Shown here one piece after another: positions 1 through 11,954 of a DNA stretch of 64,000 bases (position 1 is the stretch's first letter; the number at the start of each line of letters is the position of its first letter). Both the position numbers and the translations under genes were made by a program. The notes under the pieces were generated by a model. It was not told where the DNA came from and did not search any database. It worked only from the letters and a program-made list of their open reading frames with translations. Source of the stretch: Marthasterias glacialis (Eukaryota > Echinodermata > Asteroidea > Forcipulatida > Asteriidae); contig OU452219.1 of assembly GCA_911728455.2 (NCBI GenBank), positions 20,243,397 to 20,307,396 on the forward strand, in the 5' to 3' direction.

Positions 1-785
1 ATTTAAGGGCTTTATAATGCGCCTTAATTTCACCCATCAGTCACTATTTCGTAAGGTATATCCTAAAAAACAAGCTACTATAAAATATGGTGTTATTTGG
101 GCAAGACCCCCCCCCCCTAAAAAGATGATAATGCGCTGTCCTTTCCCATAAGACCCTGTAAATCACTTTCGAAAATATGCCACCCAATCAGAATGAACCC
201 TGCTTAAAACAAAAGCGCTTGTACAGTTCCCGACGTCAAAAACATAATTGTTTCTAAATATATTTCGTTACACAAACATTAATAACATTTCTAAATTCTG
301 TGTCCAGTGTGGCAGTGTTTTTGTGTGTCTTCTGATGAGCCAAATTCAACATTGCGTGAAATAACGACTCCTTGTGGATTAACCATCGACCCCGAGTTAG
401 GCAACAAAGGCAAATGGCGTTTTGTATGGATGATACAGAAAACTAAAATAACCTCGAGCTCACATTTGAAATCAAGTCTATCAGACCCACTACTATTTAT
501 GTACACATTGTCGTACTTCACCGTCGCTGAAGTATCTGACGTCAGTGGATGATGTCGTCACGGTGAAGGTCACTGCTTCAGTATGAGTCATGCGCATTGT
601 AAGCTATGCTTAAAAATCGCAAGCACAGCACTAATAATACGTATTGCACAACACTGTGAAAACTCACTTTATACTGTAGACCTATAAAATAAGCCTACGT
701 TCAAAAAAAACACATCAGTCTGATGGTAGAGCTGAACAAACCGTAGGTTTAACTCATTTTCTTTGACTCGGTGTTTGAAATCATC
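1..785. promoter_or_regulatory. 5' flank of paralogue copy 1
   Basis: No coding sequence is supportable here. The region holds a perfect palindromic CRE-type site TGACGTCA at 537-544 and an AP-1-type TGAGTCA at 584-590, about 200-250 bp upstream of the copy 1 start codon. The CRE is embedded in an imperfect inverted repeat (ttcaccgtcgctgaagtatctgac ... cacggtgaaggtcactgcttca would fold in part). Promoter function is inferred from position only. Confidence 0.3.
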
Positions 786-2600
786 ATGGGTCCGACTGAA
801 AAGAACGATCTCGGGTCTGATTCCGAACGTGCTCTAAGTCCCCGGCATGCGCCTCTCATGACCAAAGTCCTAAATCGTCTAGTCGCAATGGGCAAGGCAA
901 AACCCCGAACTGTCTCGTCTTTATCCAAGTCTCTGCAGTCTTGCACATCCATCATACCGCATATAAATCCACTTGATGTCTTAAAGATTGTCAATGATCA
1001 GTCAGCAGATAACCCCCCGCCTCAAGTCGAGACTGAGCAAGCAGCTCCGGTGTACACAAAAGTCGAAAAGGTAGACGCAGAGTTTTGGGCGTTGGCTAAA
1101 CACGACCGGAGTCTTACGGGACAGTACTTCAAATATCCACCACCTGCAGTCAAGAAGGTCCTCCTAAAGAGAGCGTCGAAATGGCTCCAGTCCAAACCCG
1201 AAGGAAAGGAGGAGTCCCTGCTTCACGAACTTTATCAAGTGTGTAAAATGGAGCACAGTGAAGAACCCCAAGAGATCATCCAGAATCTTCGGCAAATGGG
1301 GTTTGTAAATATTGATGAAGGGGGCGTGGTTACGTACAACCTTCCACAACACAGTGACGTATTACTGTTAAGGGGTGTGCTGGAAACACAGTACGTAGTT
1401 CTTTTTGTGTGTCAGTGTACGCGAGTGAGGGAAAATCTTGGTGGATATGTTCACCAGGTAACTTATTATAACGAATCAAACTACAAATGGAATCCCTACC
1501 CATCAGGCAGCGATGGCGTCACAGAAACATTTCGTGTTGGCAAGGCGACTTTTGCATTAAGGGCCGACTTGGCTGATGTTCAGGCCCTTTTCCTACTCGA
1601 TGGTGTTGAACCCAAAGCCAGGCCCCGGGAGATTTCAGACCTACTCGAGTTCATAAAACCAGCGTGTACGTATTTACACCTCCTCGTCCCAACCCAAGTG
1701 TTTGTAGAGTTGAGACACAAACTTCAAAAGAGAACGGTGCTCAAAGTGAGAATAAAACAGAATGAGAAACGAGGTTTCAAGAACCAAGTCAAAGATAGGT
1801 TGATGGAGTTTGTCATAGGGACAGAGAAACAGAAGAAAACCATTCCGCTGACACCAGAGGGTCTACTTGGACTCGATGGGGTTTTCCCTCAAGTTGGAGC
1901 CAACCGCGAATCGTCAGCTGATGGGATGGAATCAGAAATCGTCGGTCGCTCCAGACAGTTTGCCTCGATGCTGCAGAGGCACCTGACCCCGTTACTGCAG
2001 TCACAGAGTGCCGTTCTATTTGAGGTTACAGATGATCAGAGGAGTGAAATACTCAACAAAGTGTCAAAGTGGATCGATTCATACAGACGCCCTGACAATA
2101 CTACGGAGGAGAACCAGGGAAGTTTGGAGGATGAAGAAGAGGCGCCCTCTCTGTTGGAGACTGAAACTAAACCAAGCATTGCAGGGCTTCAGCGTGAATT
2201 GATCTCTATATGCAACACATGCAAGGTAACCAGAGTCCCTATAGAGACTGTCGTGACTTTATTACAGAACTACGGATTCATCAGTGTCGACAGTAAAAGC
2301 TCCATCTCTTACAACATCCCCGACGTCTCTGATACTAAGGACAATGCTCCCTACTGGCAAGTGCAAGCCATTAAATACAGGAAATCATCGGTGGAAAAGT
2401 GCTACTCTAATTTCCTCTTCAAATACTTTCCGCGTGTTCGAGGTAGCCGGAGGAAAGGCGTACACAGACGGTGGCCTATAGACAAATCAGGACTGATCAT
2501 CGCCAGTAAACCCATCCCGTCAACTAAAGTGAAACAATTTTTGTTTGGCTTCGTTTTTTCCTTAATGGTTGCCTTTGTCTCCTTCTTGGTCATCTATTAG
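786..2600 (+). CDS. Intronless paralogue family, copy 1: 604-aa protein with C-terminal membrane anchor
   Basis: I do not recognise this family. The start is the ATG at 786 in a strong context (ATCATGG); the frame is open slightly further upstream but without an ATG. Visible modules: A at about residues 26-70 (MGKAKPRT ... CTSIIPHINPLDVL); B at about 124-188 (WLQSKPEGKEESL ... MGFVNIDEGGVVTYNLP); a second A-like segment at about 264-316; a short conserved signature TPEGLLGLDG at 356-365; and a second B-like segment at about 418-512 (KVSKWI ... LLQNYGFISVDS ... SYNIP). The B modules look like winged-helix folds (helices, then a beta hairpin ending YNLP/YNIP), which is inference. The last 20 residues are hydrophobic (FLFGFVFSLMVAFVSFLVIY) right before the stop, after a basic RGSRRKGVHRR stretch. 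This suggests a tail-anchored membrane protein, a feature absent from the three neighbours. A polyadenylation signal AATAAA lies at 2644-2649. The single uninterrupted exon and the modular match to three neighbours make it very likely a real gene. Confidence 0.85.
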   Translation: MGPTEKNDLGSDSERALSPRHAPLMTKVLNRLVAMGKAKPRTVSSLSKSLQSCTSIIPHINPLDVLKIVNDQSADNPPPQVETEQAAPVYTKVEKVDAEFWALAKHDRSLTGQYFKYPPPAVKKVLLKRASKWLQSKPEGKEESLLHELYQVCKMEHSEEPQEIIQNLRQMGFVNIDEGGVVTYNLPQHSDVLLLRGVLETQYVVLFVCQCTRVRENLGGYVHQVTYYNESNYKWNPYPSGSDGVTETFRVGKATFALRADLADVQALFLLDGVEPKARPREISDLLEFIKPACTYLHLLVPTQVFVELRHKLQKRTVLKVRIKQNEKRGFKNQVKDRLMEFVIGTEKQKKTIPLTPEGLLGLDGVFPQVGANRESSADGMESEIVGRSRQFASMLQRHLTPLLQSQSAVLFEVTDDQRSEILNKVSKWIDSYRRPDNTTEENQGSLEDEEEAPSLLETETKPSIAGLQRELISICNTCKVTRVPIETVVTLLQNYGFISVDSKSSISYNIPDVSDTKDNAPYWQVQAIKYRKSSVEKCYSNFLFKYFPRVRGSRRKGVHRRWPIDKSGLIIASKPIPSTKVKQFLFGFVFSLMVAFVSFLVIY

Positions 2601-2922
2601 GCCTTTCTCTTACGGTTCCTATTTTTTATTTCATTTTTTTTTAAATAAATATGAAATCTTAAGAGGTTTTGAGAACTGAAATACTATATTTTCTTTTAAA
2701 CATCAGACGCATAATTTATGTATAAACCTTCCATGTCAGTCAAATCCAGTGTTATAGTATTAGTCCCCAAAAACAGTGACTCTTTGTTTCAGTAATTATG
2801 TCAGCACTTCAACATTAAAAAAGGTTTAAAATAAAGACACAAAGATAAAAAATAATCCGCCTAAAAAAAAACCATGATAAGAGCGAAAACTTTGACATGT
2901 TGTGTCTACTCACATGTAAACA

Positions 2923-3152
2923 AACTCCTGGGTCAGAATTGACTCGGATTTCGGGTCCTATGGGGCCTGACCCATATTTGGGTCAGGCTGACCCGGAAAC
3001 TGGTTACAAGTTGGGATTTGACTCGGATTCTGCGTCAGTTTGACAAAGTTCCGGGTCAGTTTGACACAGAATCCGGGTCATACTGACCCAGAATATGGGT
3101 TGGGCCCCCTGTGACCCGGAGTCCGGGTCAATTCTTACCCGGGAGTATTTAG
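2923..3152. repeat. Foldback element rich in GGGTCA/TGACCC motifs
   Basis: The left 65 bp (ctgggtcagaattgactcgg ...) match the reverse complement of the right 65 bp (... gtccgggtcaattcttaccc) with a few mismatches, so the element can form a long hairpin. The interior repeats GGGTCA or TGACCC about every 15-25 bp. Two sites fit the 13-bp palindrome GGTCAnnnTGACC exactly: within 2980-2994 (GGGTCAGGCTGACCC) and 3075-3089 (GGGTCATACTGACCC). A MITE-like or foldback mobile element is inferred. Confidence 0.65.
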
Positions 3153-3621
3153 AGTGTACAGTCCATGACTTTGTGTAACCTTTGTTTACAAACTGAGTGG
3201 CCTTGTATTTATACATTTCATGGCATTTTCTGGCAGGCAAGACACCTTTACGGGAAGTTTATCATTTTGTGTCCTATTTTCCACATCAAATCAAGAGTTA
3301 TGAAAATAACAGCTGAGCAAGTTTTGGGATGTGCCCCTTTTCTTTGAATAAAAAGTTGATAACAGACAGTGCAATCTCCGTAAAAATGTAAGATTTTTAC
3401 GTTTTCTTCCAATGGGCTGTGTACAAATTGTGCTTGTAGGAAGTCCAGGCTCTGTGACTCTTTTGTAAACATGTGATGTCATAGATTACATTGTCTATTG
3501 GAGGGAAGATCCACACTGGAAATAAGTTTAATAGCCTTGGCCTTGGTTCTGCACTTCTCTTTCAAGTGACGACCCTGGGAATATTTCCAAATAATAACTA
3601 GATTGCAGAAATATGTAAAAA

Positions 3622-3805
3622 TGGTTTCTCTTGAGTTTACGGTTGAATACCCTTCCCCCACCCATCTTCTCGTTCCCGGCTCTGCTCAAATAAATAAATA
3701 AATAAATAAATAAATAAAACATTATTTCTCTTGAATTTACGGTTGTTTACCCACCCCGACCCATCTTCCTGTTCCCGGCTCTGCAAAATAAATAAATAAA
3801 ACATG
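3622..3805. repeat. Two-copy tandem duplication (about 98 bp) with TAAA microsatellites
   Basis: The segment starting ggtttctcttgagtttacgg is followed at about 3725 by a second version (tttctcttgaatttacggtt). Each continues through acccatctt ... gttcccggctctgc and ends in an (AAAT)n run. It is a simple tandem duplication with no coding role seen. Confidence 0.65.
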
Positions 3806-4880
3806 ATTTCAGGGGGATTCCAGGATCATTATGTGGCTTTCTTTCACGAAATATTCCAAACAATAGGCCTACTACAAATACGATATTTGGCCTTAAAGTT
3901 AAAAGTCCTTTCTTTCTTATATCTGTAGTTTTTGATAGAATTAAAAAGAAAAGAAAAAATCATGTAGTTTGCTCTGAACATAAACTGAATCATTTTCCTC
4001 TGTAGTGTATTGTAACATCTGGGCCTTCGGCCCACAGTCCAGTAACTCTATATTATTTCTAAAAGTATATTGTATTGAAACTCTGACAATACTATAATCT
4101 CACATAAAGTAGGAATCCAGTTTATATGATAGGAATCATATGAAATAACAATGTTGACTTGGAGTACAATATTAAATCTGTCTCACTGTCTCTACTGTCT
4201 AACTGGAGAAACACAAAAAGTCAAAAATACATATAATTAATAATAAAAATAAATCACCCTCTACGAAGAATAAAAAGAATAACAAACATTATGTGAAGAA
4301 AAAAAAAGAAAGACACAATAAGGCTCTTTAACTGTTATCTCACCCCGTGGTAGAAGTCAGTAATTGATTAGAAGACGTCAACAAGAGGAGGTGGGGGCGG
4401 GGTGATGAAGATGGAGGTGGGGTGCTGGAATACCGTAAGACTCGTGTTTTCATCATCGGATGGGATTTCTCGTAGGTCAAAGGTTATGGCATTCGGGATC
4501 TCTGATCATTTCACAGAGTTATATTGGCCTATATTATATTGAAAAACATCAAAGCACAGAAGCACTTGTGTTTTTCTGGGCCTTCACATCATGAATCTGT
4601 CAACATGGGCCCTGTAGTAGTTAGCGCGAACAGCACAATATTAAAACTATTGTACAAAAAACTTAGGGTTAAGTTCATAAAAGGTATCGTCTGAACCGAT
4701 GGTTACCTTCCAAATTACATCGCTCTGGACCACTACATAGATTATTCATAACTTTACCATTTGACCAACCGTTTTATGGAATCTCATTTAAAACCGTACG
4801 CATTCACAAGACATACATGAACACTGCGCTGATGGACTGGATTTCACAGCGAGGGGGATTCCCCGGATGAGAAATACGCT

Positions 4881-4910
4881 ACGTCATTTCGTATAGTTGG
4901 TCCCACGTCA
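4881..4910. promoter_or_regulatory. Paired ACGTCA (CRE half-site) upstream of copy 2
   Basis: ACGTCA occurs at 4881-4886 and 4905-4910 on the same strand, 24 bp apart, about 190-210 bp upstream of the copy 2 ATG. A full CRE and another GACGTCA site lie at comparable distances from copies 1 and 4. Regulatory function is inferred from recurrence only. Confidence 0.3.
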
Positions 4911-5092
4911 TTAATAGTGCTTGCTGAAATTGCAGTCTACCAACGGTGCAGGGCAAGCGGTCAAGGTTGTTCTTTTGCACACACCACTGATAATAATTTC
5001 AGTGCGACATATCCTCTCTGATGCACAGACTACCACCCAAAGAAGAAACAGTTTTCGTCTAGAACGTCTTCAGAGAAGAATAACCGTACAGC

Positions 5093-6439
5093 ATGGCTTA
5101 CGTCATCCAGTCAATTGAAGAACTGGAACAGCTTACTTCTGCTGGAGGAGCGAGTTTGGACCAACAGCTTTCAGAAGAGGTTGAAGAGTGCCTACTTAAC
5201 CGGGCACTATGTATGTTCATGGCGATGGGAGTAAAAAGCAGGCCAAAGACTAGAGCAGGGCTTCAGACTGCTCTGGGTCGGTGCACCGCAGTTGTGCCAT
5301 ATGCCAACCCCCTGGATGTTCTCGCTGAAGTTAATAAAGAATCAGCCCAAGATGCTCCGTCGGTGAGAATACCCTATGCCAAGAAGCGGGTGTACGTCGA
5401 GTTGAAAAAGCTGAAGGAGGCACATCAAGAATATCGTAAGAAGAATAAGTGTATTTGGGCTCCCTGGCAAAGTAAAATTGATGAGTTTGTTTCGGAAAGA
5501 GTTGTAGCTTGGCTTCTAAGTGATCCTGAAGGAACCGAAGAGACTTTGATTAATGAACTGATAGAAAAGTGTGGATTTTTGGTAACCGCGGAACGAAACA
5601 ATCATTTTAAAAAACTTTACACAGTGTCGCCGTCCCGGGTCATGACTATGAATATGAAACGTTTAAAGCACAAAAGATCCGAAGTCCCAGATGAAGTCAA
5701 GATCGAAATTGGCCCTGGTTTTAAGTCCATCAGTGATGCCACCAAAGTGGAAACAAAGGCGACCACCGTATTCTCCATCGGAGTGCTCCCATCGGAGAAT
5801 AGCGTAGAAAAAAAGATCAAAATGACACCAGAAGGAGTTACCGGCATCAAAGAGTCAACTGGGGGACTCTCGGTGATTGAAACCTACGTGAGATCTGCAA
5901 AACTCAAAAAGTCTGATGAAAGGTTACGTGCCGTCGGTAAATGCAAAGAGTTCACAAAAATCTTGAGAAATCGCTTGACTTACACAGCACAGGACCGCAA
6001 TGCCATTCTGATTCCTGCATCGGAAAATGAAAAGACACAGATGCATTTCAAAGTGGCCGAATGGGTCGCCTCTTTTGAGACCCCCGTCTCACGGCGACAA
6101 ACACATGCCATGATCGAGCTGCAGCAGGTGTTGATCAACCATTGCATCGGTAAAATAAGATATCTCGCTCCACCGACCATCATTGTCTTATTGAAGAAGA
6201 ATGGTTACATCACCATTGATGATGGGCAGTTGGTCGCTTACAACCTACCAACAAACCGACATGAGATACCTAATTCTTGGCAGGATGACACAGTAAAAGC
6301 GGCCGTAGCTCGGTGTAAGTGCTCTGGCCTATTGAGGAAAGCTTTCCCTCGACCGAGTAAGGCTGAAAGAATGAAGAAAAATGCTGAACAACATGCACTC
6401 TTGGTGTCCAGACTTGCTGCATTTGGTATAACACTGTAA
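5093..6439 (+). CDS. Intronless paralogue family, copy 2: 448-aa internally shortened member
   Basis: Unknown function; same family as copies 1, 3 and 4, and closest to copy 3. Module A is well conserved (CMFMAMGVKSRPKTRAGLQT ... CTAVVPYANPLDVLAEVN), followed by IPYAKKRVYVELKKLKEA, which copy 3 also has nearly unchanged. The first B module begins (AWLLSDPEGTEETLINEL) but breaks after KCGFLV. The sequence jumps directly to the end of the second A-like module (VSPSRVMTMNMKRLKHKR), so about 100 residues present in copy 3 are missing while the frame is kept. The MTPEGVTGIK signature and the complete second B module (KVAEWV ... LLKKNGYITIDDGQLVAYNLP ... WQDDTVKAAV) follow. The short C-terminus ends RLAAFGITL, with neither membrane segment nor acidic tail. 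The ATG context is GCATGG. It is either a functional short form or an early pseudogenising copy with an in-frame deletion; the intact frame favours the former. Confidence 0.82.
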   Translation: MAYVIQSIEELEQLTSAGGASLDQQLSEEVEECLLNRALCMFMAMGVKSRPKTRAGLQTALGRCTAVVPYANPLDVLAEVNKESAQDAPSVRIPYAKKRVYVELKKLKEAHQEYRKKNKCIWAPWQSKIDEFVSERVVAWLLSDPEGTEETLINELIEKCGFLVTAERNNHFKKLYTVSPSRVMTMNMKRLKHKRSEVPDEVKIEIGPGFKSISDATKVETKATTVFSIGVLPSENSVEKKIKMTPEGVTGIKESTGGLSVIETYVRSAKLKKSDERLRAVGKCKEFTKILRNRLTYTAQDRNAILIPASENEKTQMHFKVAEWVASFETPVSRRQTHAMIELQQVLINHCIGKIRYLAPPTIIVLLKKNGYITIDDGQLVAYNLPTNRHEIPNSWQDDTVKAAVARCKCSGLLRKAFPRPSKAERMKKNAEQHALLVSRLAAFGITL

Positions 6440-6671
6440 GCAGAATGACCGCATTTAGAGTCATGGTGAAAATGATAATTGGATTTGATGACCTATGCGC
6501 CACACCAATATTATTATTTTCGGTCAGCGGTCATTTTGTCCACAAATTTTATTTACTTCAGTGAGTTGAAACCAATAGGCCTAAACAAATCAAGGAAGGG
6601 ATTGGAGGTGGAACGCTGGGGGACACCATGGAAGTTCAATCAGCGCGGAATATAAGCTAAACTTTTAAAGG

Positions 6672-6955
6672 GGCACCTCTGGCTAATTAAAACTGTGGTT
6701 TTACGTTTGCATTAATGTCTTAAACGAGGCCCTTTTCAGCACTCCTGGTTTGCCATTATGAGGGCCTAGTATTTTTGTAAGATAATCTCAGCGTGGAGGT
6801 AAAAATTTCCTTGAACTGAAAAATAGTTTTAAACATTGAGTAATACCACATAAAAACATGTAATTTTTAGTCTCAAAGGTCCAGATTAAAAGTGGAGGAG
6901 GGGGCATCGGGGGGGGGGGCTTGGTAACAAGGGGGCCCTTGTTACACCACTGGGT
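6672..6955. mobile_element. Diverged copy of CAGTGGCG-type non-autonomous element
   Basis: Blocks such as aggcccttttcagcactcct and cagcgtggaggtaaaaattt match the copy at 8868-9635 (aggccccttttcagtgctct, ctgacgtggaggcaacaaat) in the same order. The right end cccttgttacaccactggg corresponds to the inverted terminus. No transposase is present. Confidence 0.5.
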
Positions 6956-7160
6956 GCAGATAGAGAGCTTGGCATCTAATAATTAGCAAAACAGGTGTTG
7001 AATATACAACAATGTATTTAACAATAGTTTTTAACACTGTATTCTGGGGTTTGGGGACAGTATTAAAAGCAATGGAAACATACAAATATTGAACACAAAC
7101 TCATGCAGATTTTCAACGCATGTTTTTTTATGAGTTAACAGTTCCCATAATTCACTACCA

Positions 7161-7344
7161 GGGGCCAATTTCATAGAGCTGTTTAAGCACAAAAAGTAGC
7201 TAAGCACAAGAAAATTATTCTTACCAGAATAAGGGCACCGGCCAAACTACTATGTCACATGTACAATTTGTGACTGGTATCCTGCTCATTTATTCTTAGC
7301 AGAAATTTTTAAGCAATATTTTTAAGCTCTATGAAATTGGACCC
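7161..7344. repeat. Foldback repeat family F1
   Basis: Begins ggggccaatttcatagagct and ends agctctatgaaattggaccc, its near reverse complement. In between lie the family hallmarks agcacaaaaagtagctaagc, ttaccagaataagg and actggtatcctgctcattta. It is about 185 bp and has many diverged copies in this window, with no coding capacity. Confidence 0.8.
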
Positions 7345-7889
7345 AGTTGCTTATCAATAACAATTTGATTTGATCCATTTGGTTGCCCGGACTTGAAATT
7401 GTAAGAATTCTTAGATTTCTTAGAATTACAAAGACCTGTAATGTAAAACATGTACTCAAATTCGAGTAGATTTGCGATAGATGGTTTATTTGTAATAAAT
7501 TAAAAGTTGCCATTCATTATATGAGCATCTGCATAGTATTACGGATTACAGTCGCTCATCAATAATATTTCAATGGAATCATAAAATTATAAGCCAATTC
7601 GTTCCTATTGCAGCTTGAACGATTTTATGTGAAAACGAGAGATGGTTTTGAGATGTAATTTCATTGTCGTCATTTATGTTCAAGAAATGTAACAATATTG
7701 GCATGTACAGCTCATTAATATGGATTAAAAAATGAGTCCGCAGTGATTTCGCAAAGCTTGTACTTGGATGAATTATGCTCCATATTGTTGGTTTAATTTG
7801 GTCTATAGGCCTATTGTCCCATACAAAGATGAGACAGTACCACACCATTATATTTGCTCTGCCATGGCCCTACTTCCTGCCCCAACTTG

Positions 7890-8063
7890 GCCTTTAGTCA
7901 AGGTGCTCACGGCTTCCTGGATGGTGTATACAACAAGAACAGCGCCACCACTGCTAACACGAAAAGGACTAGTACGAGCGGCTCATCTTTTGGGGGGGGT
8001 TTAGCAGTGGTGGCGCTGTTCGTGTTGTACTATCCGGGAACCATGAGCGCCTTGGCTAAAGGC
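7890..8063. repeat. Long imperfect hairpin (arms about 65 bp)
   Basis: The left arm 7890-7957 (gcctttagtcaaggtgctca ... agcgccaccactgctaa) pairs with the right arm 8001-8063 (ttagcagtggtggcgctgtt ... gcgccttggctaaaggc) around a loop of about 43 nt. Pairing is strong with small bulges. It could be a foldback element or a transcribed hairpin; nothing distinguishes these from sequence alone. Confidence 0.7.
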
Positions 8064-8235
8064 TATAGCCCCAAACCCACCAGTGATATCAGTAGAATGT
8101 TCATTCTACTCCACTTGCTTTAGTAACTATATTGATTCATCTTAAACTGACGACACTCCACCTTTCACAAAAACAAATGTCCCCATTTTCAAACCAGCCT
8201 TGGTCTCTCATCTTCCTCTCCATGATGGTCTCTCT

Positions 8236-8735
8236 AGACCCTCGGTTTCTATGCCTAAAATCACACAGCTTAGCCGGGGAGGGGGGCAGAGGAAGGGGCA
8301 AACGTGCCCCCTCTAGACCCTCGGGTTTCTATGCCTAAAATCCAGCAGTGTAGCCCTGGCGGCGGGGAAGGCAGGGGATGGGGCGTCGGTTTCTATGCCT
8401 AAAATCCAGCAGTGTAGCCCTGGGGGCGGGGAGGGGGAGGCAGGGGATGGGGCGTCGGTTTCTATGCCTAAAATCCAGCAGTGTAGCCCTGGGGGCGGGG
8501 AGGCAGGGGATGGGGCGTCGGTTTCTATGCCTAAAATCCAGCAGTGTAGCCCTGGGGGCGGGGAGGGGGAAGCAGGGGATGGGGCGTCAGTTTCTATGCC
8601 TAAAATCCAGCAGTATAGCCCCAGGGGCGGGGAGGGGAAGGCAGGGGATGGGGCGTCGGTTTCTATGCCTAAAATCCAGCAGTGTAGCCCTGGGGGCGGG
8701 GAGGGGGAGGCAGGGGAAGGGGCCAACGTGCCCCC
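8236..8735. repeat. G-rich minisatellite, about 60-70 bp unit, roughly seven copies
   Basis: The unit carries tttctatgcctaaaatccag, then cagtgtagccctgggggcgg, a variable G-rich stretch and ggggatggggcgtc. The first copy near 8236 is the most diverged (tcacacagcttagccgg). Each later unit contains several runs of four or more G separated by short loops, matching the G-quadruplex pattern on the + strand. Open frames across it, in several frames, are an artefact of the unit composition. Confidence 0.8.
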
Positions 8736-8867
8736 ACAAAACTCAGGTACATTAATTCATTGAAAAATGTGGCCCCAATGAAAAGCAATGCCACCCTCCC
8801 CCCCCCCCCTCCACCCAATAAAAATCAATGCCGCCCCCCCCCCCCAGTGAAAAATTCTGGTAACGCC

Positions 8868-9635
8868 CAGTGGCGAAACTAGGGTAAAATTTAAGGGGGG
8901 CACAAGGGGTGCATCATTTTTTTTTAGGGGGTCACTTCTTGCCAATTAAAATGATCACTTTTCCTAAACAGGCCCCTTTTCAGTGCTCTTATGTTGTTTA
9001 CTGTTTTTTTATATAACCTGACGTGGAGGCAACAAATACACTGGGTGTAAACAGTACAATTTTTTTTAAAATTACTACATAAAAGATTACAAAATGTAAC
9101 AGTTTATTCTGGTAACTTTAAAGGCAAAGTATACCTTTGGTTTTTGGAACCGTACGTTTGCCTTAATGCTATATAATTGTAGATATATACCATAAAACTA
9201 ACCTGTGTAAATTTCATTTCAAAAGGTGGCAGCGTTTTTGAGATATCGCCAAAAATCTGGAGCGGTGGCGTTCACGCAGAAGAAGTATCCTTCATTGGAT
9301 TACACATTCTGAGAAGCGTTACGGCCATAACGCTTCTCAGATTCAAGTTTTTTGGGGATAAAAAGTGATATATTTTTCCATAACTGCAGTACTTCGAAGT
9401 GAAACGTTTCTCAAAATGCATTATACTATCCAAAGCTGCTGTACTCCTTACCAAGTAAGTTTTTATTGCAAACAATTTTCAGAGTCATTACCAAACGTAT
9501 GCAATGCCTTTAAATCTCAGAAGTCCAGATTTCAAAAGGGGGGGCCACCTGGGGGTGGAGCACAGACGTCAATTGGGGTTACAAGTGGGCCCCGTGGCCC
9601 CCGCACCCCCACCCCCAGTTACGCCTCTGCTGGAA
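8868..9635. mobile_element. CAGTGGCG-terminated non-autonomous element with a nested foldback
   Basis: The left end cagtggcgaaactaggg and the right end ccagttacgcctctg form short imperfect inverted termini. A related right end, ggttacgccactg, occurs at 37771. A second inverted-repeat element at about 9117-9516 lies inside: it opens ttaaaggcaaagtatacctt and closes cgtatgcaatgcctttaaat. Between these, 9310-9344 contains a hairpin with 14-bp arms (tctgagaagcgtta). No transposase is present. Confidence 0.55.
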
Positions 9636-10007
9636 TCCTCAGAACAATGGCCGCCCACTGTTCCAACTACATTCACTCAGTACAAAGAGATTATAGAGCG
9701 CCGTACGGCAAGGAACACGAACACAACCCTTGTTATGCATATTTTATGCATTGAAAAAAAAAAGGGCTTGGTCCGTGTTGTGTAAATTGAGTGTAAACCT
9801 CGTTCTCATTGTGCACACGAAAGAAATACAGATTGCACACCGTGGGTCAAGGTTGTCAAAAGTAGGATAGGCATTACACACGTTGGGGAATTCCCCACAA
9901 GAACCATTGCCTGTCGATGGTGACCGACGAGAAAACAGCGTGGAATATTATTACAAAAAAGGGTACCAGCTACATAATTTTATTAGCACTGTGCGCAACT
10001 TTCATCT

Positions 10008-11954
<1,947 letters not shown>

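Larger units (their letters stand above)
2601..5092. other. Intergenic between copies 1 and 2
   Basis: No gene is visible. The region holds the copy 1 poly(A) signal, a GGGTCA-rich foldback element at 2923-3152, a two-copy tandem at 3622-3805, AT-rich unique DNA, and two CRE half-sites ACGTCA at 4881-4886 and 4905-4910, about 190-210 bp before the copy 2 start. Confidence 0.6.
6440..10007. other. Repeat-rich intergenic region between copies 2 and 3
   Basis: No gene is supportable; the short open frames here fall in repeats. Contents: two members of a CAGTGGCG-terminated element (6672-6955 and 8868-9635), a foldback copy at 7161-7344, a long hairpin at 7890-8063, a G-rich 60-70 bp tandem array at 8236-8735, and unique AT-rich sequence. 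Confidence 0.6.

Noticed and set aside
8313-8763. Overlapping 120-137 aa repeats (e.g. LCLKSSSVALGAGRG on +, LHCWILGIETDAPSPA on -)
   Set aside because: All frames are open because the minisatellite unit lacks stops; there is no start context, homology or splice signal.
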